This document shows, one piece after another, positions 24,701-36,800 of a DNA stretch of 64,000 bases; position 1 is the stretch's first letter; each line of letters opens with the position of its first letter. Position numbers and translations under genes: made by a program. The stretch comes from Nageia nagi. Its lineage: Eukaryota > Pinophyta. The DNA lies in NCBI GenBank assembly GCA_050084985.1, contig JBITNC010000001.1, positions 134,230,001 to 134,294,000 of the forward strand, written 5' to 3'. The notes under the pieces are model-generated. The model was not told the origin of the DNA, did not search any database, and saw only the letters and a program-made list of their open reading frames with translations.

Positions 24701-25009
24701 TCTGCACATCCATTCAGGGATTATCCTGATAACCTAGGAGGAAAACTGAAAACCTTAATCAAGATAATTAAAATGGCCGGTCCAAGATACATCAGATCCT
24801 TGAAAAATAGTTGGTACTTCTCCTTGTGAGAGTATATTACTGACCAAGGTGAACTGGTTGAGGACTGGTAGTACCTGGGCTCCACCTTGTGGGCATCCAG
24901 GTGAAGGCCTAATTCTACACAAGAAAATAACCCCAACTTTATTCCTCTATGAATCGTGGTTATAAGTTTGCACATGTGGGACATGTTTACTTATGTTTGA
25001 TTTGTATAG
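21715..25009 (+). other. Copia-2 long 5' leader
   Basis: A leader of 3.3 kb. It includes a GC-richer block (about 22260-23330) with a PPR gene fragment, an imperfect duplication (about 23320-23440 and 23520-23640, each with AGCATTAATT and GGAAGAAAAAGGGG), and a 24480-24980 part matching the copia-1 leader. Copia-1 lacks the GC-rich block. The leader has no long frame of its own. Confidence 0.75.
22340..22700 (+). pseudogene. PPR gene fragment captured in the copia-2 leader
   Basis: Plus-strand frames read like PLS-class pentatricopeptide repeats. WATMIIEYAQNW at 22353-22388 matches the WxxMIxGYAQNG signature of an S/L repeat. It is followed by MRCQQSPLTYTFSSF (about 22416-22460, compare the qMqxsGxxPdxxTFxSvL pattern). 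After a frameshift comes LSQLVSMASLKD (22466-22501, compare AcAxLaSLxxG). An overlapping frame gives CELFDEMP. PPR proteins bind organellar RNA in plants. This piece is about two repeats long, frameshifted and without a start. It reads in the same direction as the element. Confidence 0.65.
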
Positions 25010-28000
25010 ATGGAAACTTGTAAAAATTTGCATTCTTATTGCATATTTATTTTTGTACAGACAATGGTTGAAACCTTCATACCCAAGAACATACTCGATG
25101 GTTCCAACTACAACATATGGGAACCTCGTATGAGAGTTGAGTTACAGGTAAGGAAGCTATGGCAGACAGTAAATGAAGATCTAGTTGCTCCTACAGATGA
25201 GAAGGCCCTTGAAATTTACAACTCAAAGAATGAGTTAGCAACCTGAATGATCTATCGTGCAGTTTCAGATGACATCCTTCTCATGATTTCTTCCTTAACA
25301 TCAGCAAAAGAAGCTTGGGATAGACTAAAGAAAATTTACCTTGGATCCAAATTTTCAAGAAGGTTCACCATTCTATAAAAGTTGTTGCAATATCATCAAG
25401 GAGAAGATGAAAGTGCCTCAATCTACTTGAATAAAATCATTAACCTCAGGACACAACTGGTTGGCTGTGGGTGCAATTGGATCAATGATGAGTTCATGGT
25501 CTTTATTATTCTTCAAAGCCTCTCTACAAAGTTTAGTAACTTTTTCACAGTTATGGAGACTAGGCTTGATGATGAAGAAGATGTTATCTCCCTTGATAAT
25601 CTTTCTAGACTCCTTCTGAAACATGAGGAAACTTTGAACAAGAAAATGTTGAACATTTCTCCAAAGGATAATAGCATTGCTCTAGGTGCAACCAAAATTC
25701 CTTTCAAGAAGACGTTTAAACATTATAAATTCAAAGACAACAAATCCTCATCTACCATCAGGAAGCACAGCAACTTCAAGCAAAGGAATGACAAATCTAA
25801 ATCAAGCAAACCAACACTGCAGGAAAAGTTTGATGGGAATTGTAACTTATGTGGCATCTTTAGGCATAAAGAGTATGATTGTCGCAAAAAGAAATTTGCT
25901 CAAAAAGGTAAGGGAAATGCAAATGTGAGAAATTTCAATAATAAAAAGAAGAACAAGCATGCTGCTTCTGTTGCCTACTACTCAATGACTCAAACTATTT
26001 CAAATGATTGGATTATTGATTCAAGATGCACTAATCACATGTGTTATGAAAAGGATAAGTTTGAAAATTTTCATAAGTACAATAAGGATACAGTTGTGAT
26101 AGGTGATAATACAGTCCTTGATGTTCAAGGAATAGGGAATGTGAAGATTCATGGAAAGGTGCTTGATAATGTCTTTTATGTGCCTAAGCTAAGGATGAAT
26201 CTTATCTCTGTAATTCAGATTACAAGGACAGGATGCTCATTTGAGTTTACCTCACACTCCTATTGTGTTAAGAAAGGACTTGCCACTTTGATGAAAGGAT
26301 TAGTAAAGAATGACCTTTATATTGTGGATCAAGTACCTTCAAAGATTTGTCTTGCTACAAATGTGTGTTCAAAAGGTAATCTTTGGCATCAACGATTAGG
26401 GCACCTTAACCACAAGAGCATTCAAGATATGAAAAATCAAGAACTTGTGGAAGGTTTACCTAATACTTCACCCACAATTGGTCTTTATGAAAGGTGCATT
26501 CTTGGAAATATGAATAGGAAAAAGTTTGAAAAGGATAAGGCAACTCGGGCTACTCGTCCTCTTCAGCTTGTGCATTCAGATTTGATGGGTCCATTTCAGA
26601 CTAAGTCTCTAGGGGGAGCTTCTTATGTTCTGACCTTCATTGATGACTTCAGTAGGATGACATTTGGTTATCTACTTGAGCACAAGGATCAAACTTTTGA
26701 TCGATTTAAAGACTTCAAGGCACTTGTTGAAAATCAAACTGATTTTAAGATCAAAATGCTGAGATCTGACAATGGGGGTGAGTATAATAGCAATGAGTTT
26801 AATGACTATTGTGTTAAACATGGGATCAAGTGACAATTCACAATCCCTTACACCCCTCAGCAAAATGGAGTTGCTGAAAGAAAGAATCGCACCATTATGG
26901 AAATGGTAAGATGCATGTTGGGTAACCTTCCTAGTTTCTTATGGGGAGAAGCTGTTCACACTGCTATTCACACCCTAAATAGGTGTCCTACTAAAGCAGT
27001 TTGAGGAAAAACTCCATATGAAGCATGGATAGGAAAGAAACCTAACATCTCACACTTCAAGGTCTTTGGATGTGATGCCTTTGCCTTCATTACCTCAGAG
27101 AAAAGAAAGAAGCTAGACAAAATATTAGAAAAATGCATCTTTGTGGGGTATGATTTATTCTCAATGGTGACTTGGATGTAGAAATCTACATGAATCAACA
27201 AGAAGGATTTATTATAGAAGGAAAAGAATCTCTTGTGTGCAAGCTAGAGAAGTCTTTGTATGGAATTAAACAAGCACCTAGAGCATGGTACAAGAAAATT
27301 TCAGGATTCTTTGTAGATATTGGTTTTTCCAAGTGCTTCTTCGACTCAGATCTCTATGTACTCAATCAAGGAAAAGACGTGGTCTTAATTCTCCTTTATG
27401 TGGATGATCTTCTCATAACAGGAAACAATATTGAAATCATCCAAGAGTGCATATCCAAACTGAAGGCAACATTTGAAATGACTAATCTAGGTTTATTGCA
27501 TTACTATCTTGGAATGCAAGTATACCAACACAAATATTGTACTTATCTTAGTCAATCTAAGTATATATCAGACATCTTGCAAAAGTTTGGAATGGAGGAG
27601 TGTAGATATGTTGCCATACCTATTTCTCCTGGAATCATTGTATCACTAAGCTTAGATTCTCAGTTGGTTGATGCTACAGCTTATAGGCAATTGATCGGTA
27701 GTCTTCTATATCTGACTATCTCTCATCCTGATATTGCCTTTGTAGTGAATCTGATGGCACGATTCATGCAAAAACCATATGTTGAACACCTCAATGCTAT
27801 GAAGCAAATCTTGAGGTATGTGGTAGGGACAAAGGATCTTGCTCTTAAGTATTCCAAAGTGCCCTCAATTGTTCTCTTAGGGTTCTTAGATTCTGATTAT
27901 GGGGGAGATAGAGATGATAGAAAATCAACCTCTGCATATGTGTTCAGCATTAGTTCAGGTGCTATCTCTTGGGCTTCTAAGAAGCAACCTATTGTGACTC

Positions 28001-28362
28001 TTTCTACCACTGAAGCTGAATATCAAGCCATGTCTATTGCCGCCCAAGAAGCTATTTGGCTGAGGCATATTCTGAATGAAATTGGGTATAAGAAAAATGG
28101 CCCATCTCTTATTTCTTCAGATAATCAATCGGTTATCTCTTTGGCTAAGAATCCTGTGTTCCATCAGAGAACTAAACATGTGGAAATATAAGCCCATTTT
28201 ATCAGGGAGAAGGTTCTAGATGACATCATACACTTAGAATATTATCCATCTACTAAAAACTCCACTGATCTATTCACCAAGCCCCTTCCTGAAGCTCAGT
28301 TCAGCAAGCTTAGGGATTCTCTCGGGTTGGTGAAGTTGCCCTCAAGGGGGAGTGAAGTTTGA
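25010..28362 (+). pseudogene. Copia-2 gag-pol relic
   Basis: Starts METCKNLHSY at 25010, or MVETFIPKNI at 25064, which aligns better with the copia-1 start. Gag has a CCHC knuckle CNLCGIFRHKEYDC (about 25843-25884). The protease motif DSG reads DSR. Integrase has HX3H but its first Cys is Tyr, while the catalytic SDNGGEY is kept. Reverse transcriptase retains YVDD (27397-27408) and RNase H TTEAEYQAM. Stops lie at 25244 (TGA), 25376 (TAA), 26831 (TGA), 27002 (TGA) and 28189 (TAA). At about 27150-27160 the frame jumps from the integrase end (IFVGYD) directly to LNGDLDVEIYMNQ, losing the first part of reverse transcriptase including its first catalytic Asp. Confidence 0.92.
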
Positions 28363-29394
28363 ACCTTTGTTAATGATGACAACTTCACCTCTAAGAGGCC
28401 TTTTTTGATTGTACATTCTAGACCTCCATGGTAAGTTTGCTCTGCATGACATACTTGTTGTACAATTGTTGTTATAGAGTGTTGATTATTTTATACCTCT
28501 GTGGTAAGTTTGCTCTGCGTGAAAAACTTGTTGTACATATTTATACCTTCATGGTAAGTTTGCTCTGCGTGATAAAATTGTTGTACATATTTATACCTCC
28601 GTGGTGAGTTTGCTCTACGTGAGAAACTCGTACAATTTTTGAGCATATAATTAATATACCTCTATGGTAAGTTCGCTCTGCGTGATGAACTTGTTGTACA
28701 TTCTATACCTCCGTGGTGAGTTTGCTCTACATGAGAAACTCATTGTACAATTTTTATGCTCTATACCTCCGTGGTGAGTTTGCTCTGTGTGAGAAACTTG
28801 TTGTACAATTTTTGATCATATAATTAATATACCTCTGTGGTAAGTTCGCTCTGCGTGACAAACTTGTTGTACATTCTATACCTCCGTGGTGAGTTTGCTC
28901 TGCGTGAGAAACTCATTGTATAATTTTTATGCTCTATTAATAATCAACACATGTCTATATACAATAGGTGACTATGAGTGATGGCTTGGCATCTCCGTGA
29001 TGACTTATAGTGCACCATTAATCAGTTATTTATAAGATAGCATTATTTGATTCTCTTATTTGAATATATAATGCATCTAACTGATTTTGTTCATGAGTTG
29101 CTTATAGCATGCAGGATCTTCTTCAGAAATGCAGGTTACGCACCTTGTGAAAGCAAGCTCATGGAGACTCACATGTCAGCTTAAAGTTGATCGACTACTA
29201 TGTACAGTGAAACCAGTTGTGGTTAATGATTGTATTGTAAACCATTTTGTCAAATGGTAATGTAGTGAGTCTCATACTAGTTCTCAAAAAGATTCTCAAA
29301 TATGTAAATGTTCTCATCTCCACTTGTATCTCTATGGAGGAGAACTCTCTCTTACTGTCTCTCTTCTTTCTTCTACGCTCTATCCCAATATTGC
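28363..29394 (+). other. Copia-2 3' UTR
   Basis: Noncoding. It holds the purine-rich site CTCAAGGGGGAG at the pol end, the hairpin array 28420-28940, the lineage motif GGCTTGGCATCTCCGTGATG at 28983, a block with GTAAACCATTTTGTCAAATGG (near 29238) that can fold, and the polypurine tract at 29395-29406. Confidence 0.8.
28420..28940 (+). repeat. Tandem array of nine hairpin units
   Basis: Nine units of 48-67 bp: TACCTCCGTGGTGAGTTTGC, then TCTGCGTGAGAAACTC, then TTGTACAATTTTT. Most can form a stem of six base pairs around a loop like GCTCTGCGTGA. The stem varies with pairing kept: GAGTTT/AAACTC, AAGTTC/GAACTT and AAGTTT/AAACTT. One unit has a G-U pair instead, and a few are imperfect. Unit lengths alternate, suggesting higher-order duplication. 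Confidence 0.88.
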
Positions 29395-29406
29395 ATTAAG
29401 GGGGAG

Positions 29407-29909
29407 TGTTAGAATTTGTAATGAAATATTGTGAATATCTAAACTCCTTGTAAGTTCAATTAATCACTTAAAGGATATGTAGATACCTTAAGGGATTAAT
29501 TGAATTCTTTATTATGTGTGGACTTTGACCTAACCATGGGGTTAGTTGGTAGGTTAAAGTTAGGTCACACATTTATTGTAACCCTAACCTTACCCTTGGG
29601 TTAAAGGGAGGTTAGGGAGGTGCTCTCAAGCTATAAATAGAGGGCCTCTCCTCTTGTAAACACATCTAAGTTTTGGAGTAAGATTACTCTATTAGGTTGT
29701 GTAGGAGAGAGCAAGAGAATAGTTGTAAGAGAGGCATAGATTGAGAATAGAGAACTAGTTGTGGATGTACTCCCAAGGAGAGAGGAACCACATTATATTG
29801 GTGTCATATTGTGTGAATGTGTTAGTAGCTTGTAGATGTTGCATGTTGAATGTGATTGAGCTTTCTATAGTCTTGGACCTTGGGAATTAGAGTAGTGCTA
29901 ATTCTCTCA
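29407..29909 (+). repeat. Copia-2 3' LTR, 503 bp
   Basis: Identical in length to 21197-21699, with six transitions between them. It is preceded by the polypurine tract and followed by TTATG. Confidence 0.95.
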
Positions 29910-29914
29910 TTATG

Positions 29915-31015
29915 GTATTAAAACTCATTTTTTATGTATTCATGTTAGATCTCATCATCTCTTCTTTTCAATGGTTCAAATGGTATAGGAAACAAAGTTC
30001 CAATGCAAGAGTTACATTTGTTTAATGATGACCCTATCAAGCAATCCCTGAACCTTCTTCATGCATCAACATTACTAGCAATACATATTTGGTGCAACAT
30101 AGTGAATATTTTTACATTTCTTATCATATATGCTTTGACCTAGAATGCCAACTCTAAGAACTTCATATACATTTTTTCCAACTTGAATTTGATTGCACTT
30201 GAGTGTTCATCTTTTACCAATGACTTCACTCTTCTCTTTGCATTCTCATGTGATCTATGAGTATCAAAGGAAAATATCTACTTCCCAATTTGAGCATATT
30301 AATAATGAAGTTTGAAGCTTCTCCAAGATAGCCTACATGGAGGTAAACTTATTTGTGATATGACAATCATCTTCCATATTGAACATCTCAATGTTTGATA
30401 AATTTTTTATGAATGAAAGAACTTCCAATGAGCTATTATTTTCAATGTATAGCCACGAAAGGTATGACAAAATAGCAAGCTCCTTGAGGATCTCTCCCTC
30501 CAAAGAATTGAGAACTTTGTTAATGCTCTTATTATTGAATATTTAGCAATTACATATATAGACTAAATAATAGCCATACAAGAGAAATGAGTTTGGTTGA
30601 GAATATTATTCTCATGACTCACAACTAACTCCTACAAGCCAAACCATGTGGTTAACAAACTACTACTAGACAAATATACATGCTTCATAATATTCTAAGG
30701 AAATATACTAATCTAAATACTAACACTTAATCTTATGGAGTTAATTATTCCAACAAGAATTGTATTCCATATTTGATACTTTAAAAGGTTTCAACTCATC
30801 TATGATGGCAAGAAAGCTAAAGGTCAAGCATATTTTGATATTGAACACTCTAACAATAAATTACAAAGTTTCTTCAAGGTATCCTACTTAACCAAGATGT
30901 TCACCAATGCATGTATATTAATCCAGCCCAAGATAAAAACATTCATGTTATCAAAGAAAAATTTAATTGAAAACATAATTAAAAATGATAATTAATCAAT
31001 AATAATTAATTAAAA
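29915..31015. other. AT-rich flank, no recognised gene
   Basis: Nothing recognised. A palindromic TTAATTAATTAATAA-rich stretch occurs around 30980-31060. Confidence 0.4.
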
Positions 31016-31019
31016 TTAA

Positions 31020-31690
31020 TTAATTAATAAAAATGAATTAATTAATAATCATTAATTATTACTCCCAATAATTTCTTGTCAAATAATTTCTAGCTTTATG
31101 TATTCTTTCATATTTTGCATGTAATATCTATTGAGGCATTCACACCGCAATATTTGATGTAAAACCATTTTCAACTATTCTTTAATAGTTGTCCATAGAT
31201 TTTTTTGGAGCTCCCATGGTAGTATATGCTGGTAGAAAGCTGGGGCAGGTGAATTGATCTGATTAGATTAGTGTTGTTAGTCATTGTATCTGGTGAATAA
31301 TATCAATGGCTGTTGTGGAGAACGATGTCTTCGGCAATATGAAATTATCATGTTTCATGAGGAGATGTCTGATTCGGTCATACAATCAGTAATTTTGTGG
31401 GAATCCTTGTTGCATCCATAAATTGCAGTCCATGAAACTGGTCAGTAGCTTGCATCTTTTTAAACGCTTCATGTGCCTTTTTTATGCTCTCACAACTTGC
31501 ATAAATGTCTACTCCAGCATTCACAATTACAATGTTTAAAGAAGACCATTTTCAACTACCTTTGATGGATCTCCAAAACTTCTTCTAGAGCTCCCATATT
31601 AGCGTGTGCTTGAAGAATGTTGGTTGTGTACAGAGTTTGGATTTACACCTCACAATTGCCTCTGCTTACAAGTATGGAGAGCTTTGATAA
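31020..31690 (-). pseudogene. PPR (PLS-class) pseudogene fragment
   Basis: The minus strand reads as several degenerate pentatricopeptide repeats, interrupted by stops and frameshifts. From high to low coordinates: ILQAHANMGALEEVLEIHQR (about 31618-31560), NIVIVNAGVDIYASCESIKK (about 31530-31470) with AHEAFKKMQATD, and then, after shifts, a second TMGAP segment (about 31220). The order matches the repeat pattern of plant organellar RNA-binding PPR proteins (AcAxMGALeeGxeiHq, vNALvDMYAKCGsIekA). No start, transit peptide or C-terminal E/DYW domain was seen. It is a relic of a host gene or retrocopy. Confidence 0.75.
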
Positions 31691-31757
31691 TTCCTTCTTT
31701 TTCCAAATACACGACTTGCGACTTTAATGAAATTGGATTAAGTATTGGGCTAAGTCG

Positions 31758-32010
31758 AGAGGTCGCACATTCGAAAGGTGAAGCATGCAATATTTTGCAT
31801 ATCTACGACTTGTGAGTTATAGACCCAGAAAAATCCTAAGGTGAGGTCGCGAATCGCACATTTGAAGGCTGGAAGATCTTGCATTTTGAAGATCTGCAAC
31901 TTGCAAGTTGGGAGGCTCAAAAAAATTCCAAGTGCTAGATTTAAAGGTCGTACATTTCTAGTTTGAAGAAGCTATCAATCTGCACATTTGCTAGTTGCGA
32001 CCTCCTCCAA
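31758..32010. repeat. Three degenerate tandem repeats, about 85-100 bp
   Basis: Units share GGTCGCACATT, a GAAG-rich middle, a TGCA...ATCTGCAACTTG segment and AAAAATCC. They begin near 31758, 31842 and 31946. Lies next to the PPR relic. Function unknown. Confidence 0.55.
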
Positions 32011-35000
32011 GCAAAACATGAGAGGATGACATCAATTGAAGGAACCCTAATTCTTTTAATTATAAATTGGGAGGATAAATGAGTTGCTTCCACGTGGAAA
32101 CCAAAAGGAGCATCCATCATTTTGAATTTTGAAGCTTTTTAATTTGTTGATTTTTTATTATACAAAAATTACCAATAAATTATCATGGAGAAACTAATTG
32201 CAAAACTTCCTTCTTTGGTTTCTAATTTTTGTGAAATGAATTTTGTTGTGATCTACATTTTGAGTTGATCAAAATGAGTGGTTGTACGACTCGTTTTGGT
32301 CATTGAATGATCAATAATGAAGCATTTAAAGTTCTAGGCTACTCTGAAGGGTGTTTTGCCAAAAAAAAATTAAATTGGTAAACGAGGATCGACGAACAAT
32401 TTTATGCATAACTTTCACATACGAGCTCATTTTTTTGGACCGTTAGTTCTATGAGTTCCATAATTCTTACATCTTTCCAATGAGTGTATACTTTCGATCA
32501 TCTCTGCTTACCAAAAATCTCATTTTAAAACTCATAAATTAGCAATTTAATCAAATTCATTATATTTAATTATACTTGAAATTTTAATATATAGAGTTCA
32601 GGAGTTTTGTTTGATGAACCATAAAAGATATTGACTTCTTCATGAAGAATACTTTAATGTAACATAAATAAAAAGTATTAAATTCCAACCACCTTTTTAT
32701 GGCATTATCATTTGCACATTTCCCAAAGCAACAACGAAGGATGACCTTATCAGGTATACTCATTCAGGAAACTTTGGAGATTGATCAAACACACATGAAA
32801 TATACATCATATATGACATAGAGTCAAAAAGATAAAAATTTATCCTTTTTCCAACTTGATAAGACATGATTCTCACCCATTTTCACCATGGCAATTGAGT
32901 ACGTTTAAATTCATAAAGGACCAATAAATACATATTTTAATAAAATAGATATGCATGAAATCTATGAAATGTGACTTAAAATAAAAATTAATCCCTAAGG
33001 AAGAAAATAAAAAGAGATTATACATTTTTTTTGAAAGAGAAAATTGGGTGGTAACAACAATCATACCTTGACATATCTCATTAAGCTTAAAGTATAGTCC
33101 TGGGAAAATATTTTCATATGTTTATATAAATCAAGAAAATCTTATACCTATGTAGAAGGAAGGGAAGCAATTTTGTAAGCTACTACTCTTTCTAGCATCT
33201 GATATCATCTTATCCTACTCTGGACTGCAACAAAGTGCTTTCATGAATGTTTTTGTAGCTTGCCATGATTTTTAGCTAATGAGGTTAGCATTGACTTGTC
33301 ATAACTTCGATGATATAAAAATACAAGGAGTTACCATGTTAGAAGATAATAGTATGATTTTTGATAGCCATGGGAAGTGGGTTTTCACTAGTTTTCATGA
33401 TTTTTGGAATGATTACTTTTTTTATTCCCAAATTATGGAAAGATATTGATAAAGTTCATAATAAGGTGACATATTAATTCAAGTGTTCAAGAACACCTGG
33501 AAGTGCATCCAAAAAAGTTATTACCTAACGATGAGATTATAGTTGATGATTGCATCCTAGTTTAAATGATTCAGGTGGCATTAAGGATTTGATTTCAAAG
33601 AAAATTAAGAAAGTAGAAAATAAGAGCTAGTCCTTAGCTATTTCAAATTTTATTAATGAAAATATTTATAAGCACTGTATTGGATGTTGTATTATTTATT
33701 TTGAAAAGTTGTTAATAGTTGTTAAGTTTGTTACTCTTTTTGAACAAGATTTCTTATGAAGTGAGTCCATAAATATAGCCCAGGTGGATTTAATAATGGT
33801 CAACATATTAGTTAATTATGCTTTGTAAAGTTTATTATGCCTTCTATTAAAATGAAGAATATTTTTTTAATCTCTCATTAATGGTTTATCTATCTTTGTT
33901 CTTAAATCATTATGTAATTTATTTATTTGCACTTCATAATTGTTAGATGAATTGTTTATTGATCTATGTCTATAAAGTAATTTTGGTAGAGACAAATTGG
34001 AATGTATTGCATGATTTGTGCTTATAAAATTAGGTTTCCTTCCATCTTATTCCTGCTTAAGGAAGCTTGAGCTACTTAGGGATAGTCATTTACATTCCTT
34101 ACCTCCACTCTATTCATTTTGTGTCTCTCTTCTACATCTTATTCTTCAACATGTAGACTTTGACCCAATTTAAATAGGCACCAACCATCTTCAAAGGTTG
34201 AATTAGTGTAACACAACTCAAACTTTCACCTTCTAAACCCCCTAAATTGAAGACCATTTTTTTTAGAAAATGTTTATCAATCTATTCCATTCACTAGGTT
34301 TACTATTTATGGCATTTATCCCACAAGGACTACATATTGATACCATATTGACTTTATTTAGTCTTCATCCTTTCTTTGCAATTACAAGGGCACATTCACT
34401 AGGTGCTCCTATCCTCATTTGTAAGTGGATACTCATGATGATCATACCTTGGTTTTATTTGGACTTCATTATTAGATCCCATAAGAATCCCAAGCATCCT
34501 AATTTATATTCAAAGGATCCTTAACATTTTTCAATAAATTCCTAAACATAAATTTTTGGAATGCATATCTTGTATTTCAAATTTTAGACTACTTAGTAAT
34601 CTTAGGTTAGATATAAGCAAGAGTCATTTATGTCATCATTATTTATACAAGGTCTTGTTTTGTTAATTTACTCACTATAATCCCATTTGATTCCAACTCG
34701 ATGTCTATTAATATTTGAAGATCCTTAGAATTTTCACAACTTGTCTTCTTCAAAAAGAATTATAATTGTGTGCCCTATGGACATTAAGATTACTTTGTTA
34801 GGGTTGAACTTACTAAGTAGTAATATATTCCATTTTATTCTTCTGACAAGGATTTGGCATTATTATTTCCTATAAAAATCATTTGACCATTCACATTTTT
34901 ACATGAGTTTTATTAAAACTTGCTTGTAAAGTGAACTAAGATAAAGTTACTTGGTCTAAATCACATTATACAACATCTCATAAAATTTAATGAATACTTT

Positions 35001-36590
35001 GAATACTATTGAAATATCTTCTTCTTAACCTACAACTCATTTTCTACAATTATTATTGAACTATTAACTCCTAGGTCTCATATACAAGGCTTAGGATTAA
35101 TAATATCAAACCTAAAATATTTGACTTAACTTTTTCTTACACTTATATATGTTACTAATACAAATCCCTTGTATTTGGAATCTTTCCTTCAAGTTATGAT
35201 TATTATAAATAGAATTTCAATTCATATAAAGAATATCAACTACATTTTTATGTTAAATTCTATTGTTTACTTAATCAATTTGTAACAACCCACTAATTCT
35301 TTTAATGCAATAATAAATATCTGCTCCTAATTAAGTAATCGTAGCATTGAAGCATCATAATATTATTCCCATTAACAAGGAAACTTATTAAACATTTACA
35401 TAATAAAACCCATTAATTGAAGTACAACTCATCTACTTTTCATTTACCTTATGAACAAGACATAAATACAAAATAATCTTTATTAATTCAATACAAGAGT
35501 ATTTACCCATTACAACATGATCAAATATACTTAGTGAAAATTCATCTATCAACAACTAATTTAATGATATTTTCTTTAATAGATCATAAAGCTTTACAAA
35601 CAATTACAAAGGAGCATAATACATCATGTCTTATAATACAAATTTAATACAAATAGGATTATATTATCTCATATTAATGGACTAGTAATTCATCTTTATC
35701 TCATTAAGGAGCACCTCCATCAATCATCAAGCACCTTCATGGACCTTTGGTGGATGGTTTGGGTACTAGAAGGGAAGAGGATTAGGACACCCCAATCTCA
35801 ATTTGACCATATGTATGCAATATGATATTTAAGCTTACTAAATTAAGATCTTAGGAGGATTTTAGGTCCTTTTCAAACTACCTCCCTTCCTTGGTTGTAT
35901 AATTAATTTCGTTCATCAAAAATAATAAGTTCTTGTCACATACTAAGATCTTGAAACTCAAGTAATTTAACTAACACTCTTGATTTCATGTTAAACCATA
36001 ATATGGAAACCCAATTTATCAATTTATCACATACAATATTTTCATGAGTCATCATCATTATTTATCCATAGGTTAATTGTAAGAAAATCCATTATTTAGA
36101 GATAACACCTAATAATAATTAAATATTTACTAATTATATTACTAATCCATTTAATTAAAAAATACTAATATTAATCCATATCTATAGTTATACATTATAT
36201 ACTGGGATACCTTGATGAATTACCTCTTTCATGTAATATTTTTACTTTAATTCAATCATATCATCATAAAATCTTATGACTTTTAATGGCTACTATTAAA
36301 CCTCTCTTGATTTATCCTTATTTATATTATTTGGTATTGAACTTTGTATCTTCATATTCTTACTATTACACTTAAGTTGTTTACTTCTCATGATTCTACA
36401 AGTGTAGGCAGCATCATTCAATAATATATCAATTACTAAACAATGTAACATGCCATAAATCTCTACAATAGCATGGACTGTGGTAAGATTTAATCAGTAA
36501 TTTTACTATATTTTTACTAAAACCTCAACATAATGCAGACATCATTCAAAATTAACACATTGATCCTCATGAACTACTCAAATTACTAAT
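32011..36590. other. AT-rich intergenic DNA
   Basis: About 4.6 kb in which I recognise no gene, transposon boundary or sizeable array. Short open frames occur but lack family signatures and neighbouring continuity. Confidence 0.4.
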
Positions 36591-36800
36591 CGATATCTTT
36601 TCTAGAAAGGCTTGAAGTCTTTTTAGGTAGGGTCAATAATGAATACCCTCATCGTAGCTCAGATTGGAATGTATGTAAATACCACTTTATTAATGGAATG
36701 AGCCCCCACTTAGATACCATAAAAAGGCATCTTATAGAGAACAAATTTGAATGTTAATCATATTAGAAGCTTTGACTGTGTGGATAGATCAAGTGAAAGC
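36591..36800 (+). pseudogene. Unrecognised coding relic next to copia-3
   Basis: A plus-strand frame of about 54 codons reads SISFLERLEVFLGRVNNEYP and on through SSDWNVCKYHFINGMSPHL to a TAA at about 36753; stops follow before copia-3 begins. Trp, Cys, His and charged residues make it look like true coding sequence rather than chance. It may be part of a gag or a host gene. I cannot name it. There is no start upstream. Confidence 0.4.

Larger units (their letters stand above)
21197..29909 (+). mobile_element. Copia-2: young full-length Ty1/copia element
   Basis: An 8.7-kb element with 503-bp LTRs and a perfect target duplication TTATG (21192-21196 and 29910-29914). Order: LTR, primer site, a 3.3-kb leader with a captured PPR fragment, gag-pol relic (25010-28362), 3' UTR with a hairpin-unit array, polypurine tract ATTAAGGGGGAG, LTR. 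The LTRs differ at six sites, all transitions (about 1.2%), so insertion was fairly recent. Its pol nevertheless lacks about 590 bp between integrase and reverse transcriptase compared with copia-1, and has several stops. Confidence 0.95.

Noticed and set aside
28420-28940. CRISPR-like array
   Set aside because: Units are head-to-tail with related spacers, inside a plant retrotransposon. There are no unique spacers and no cas genes.
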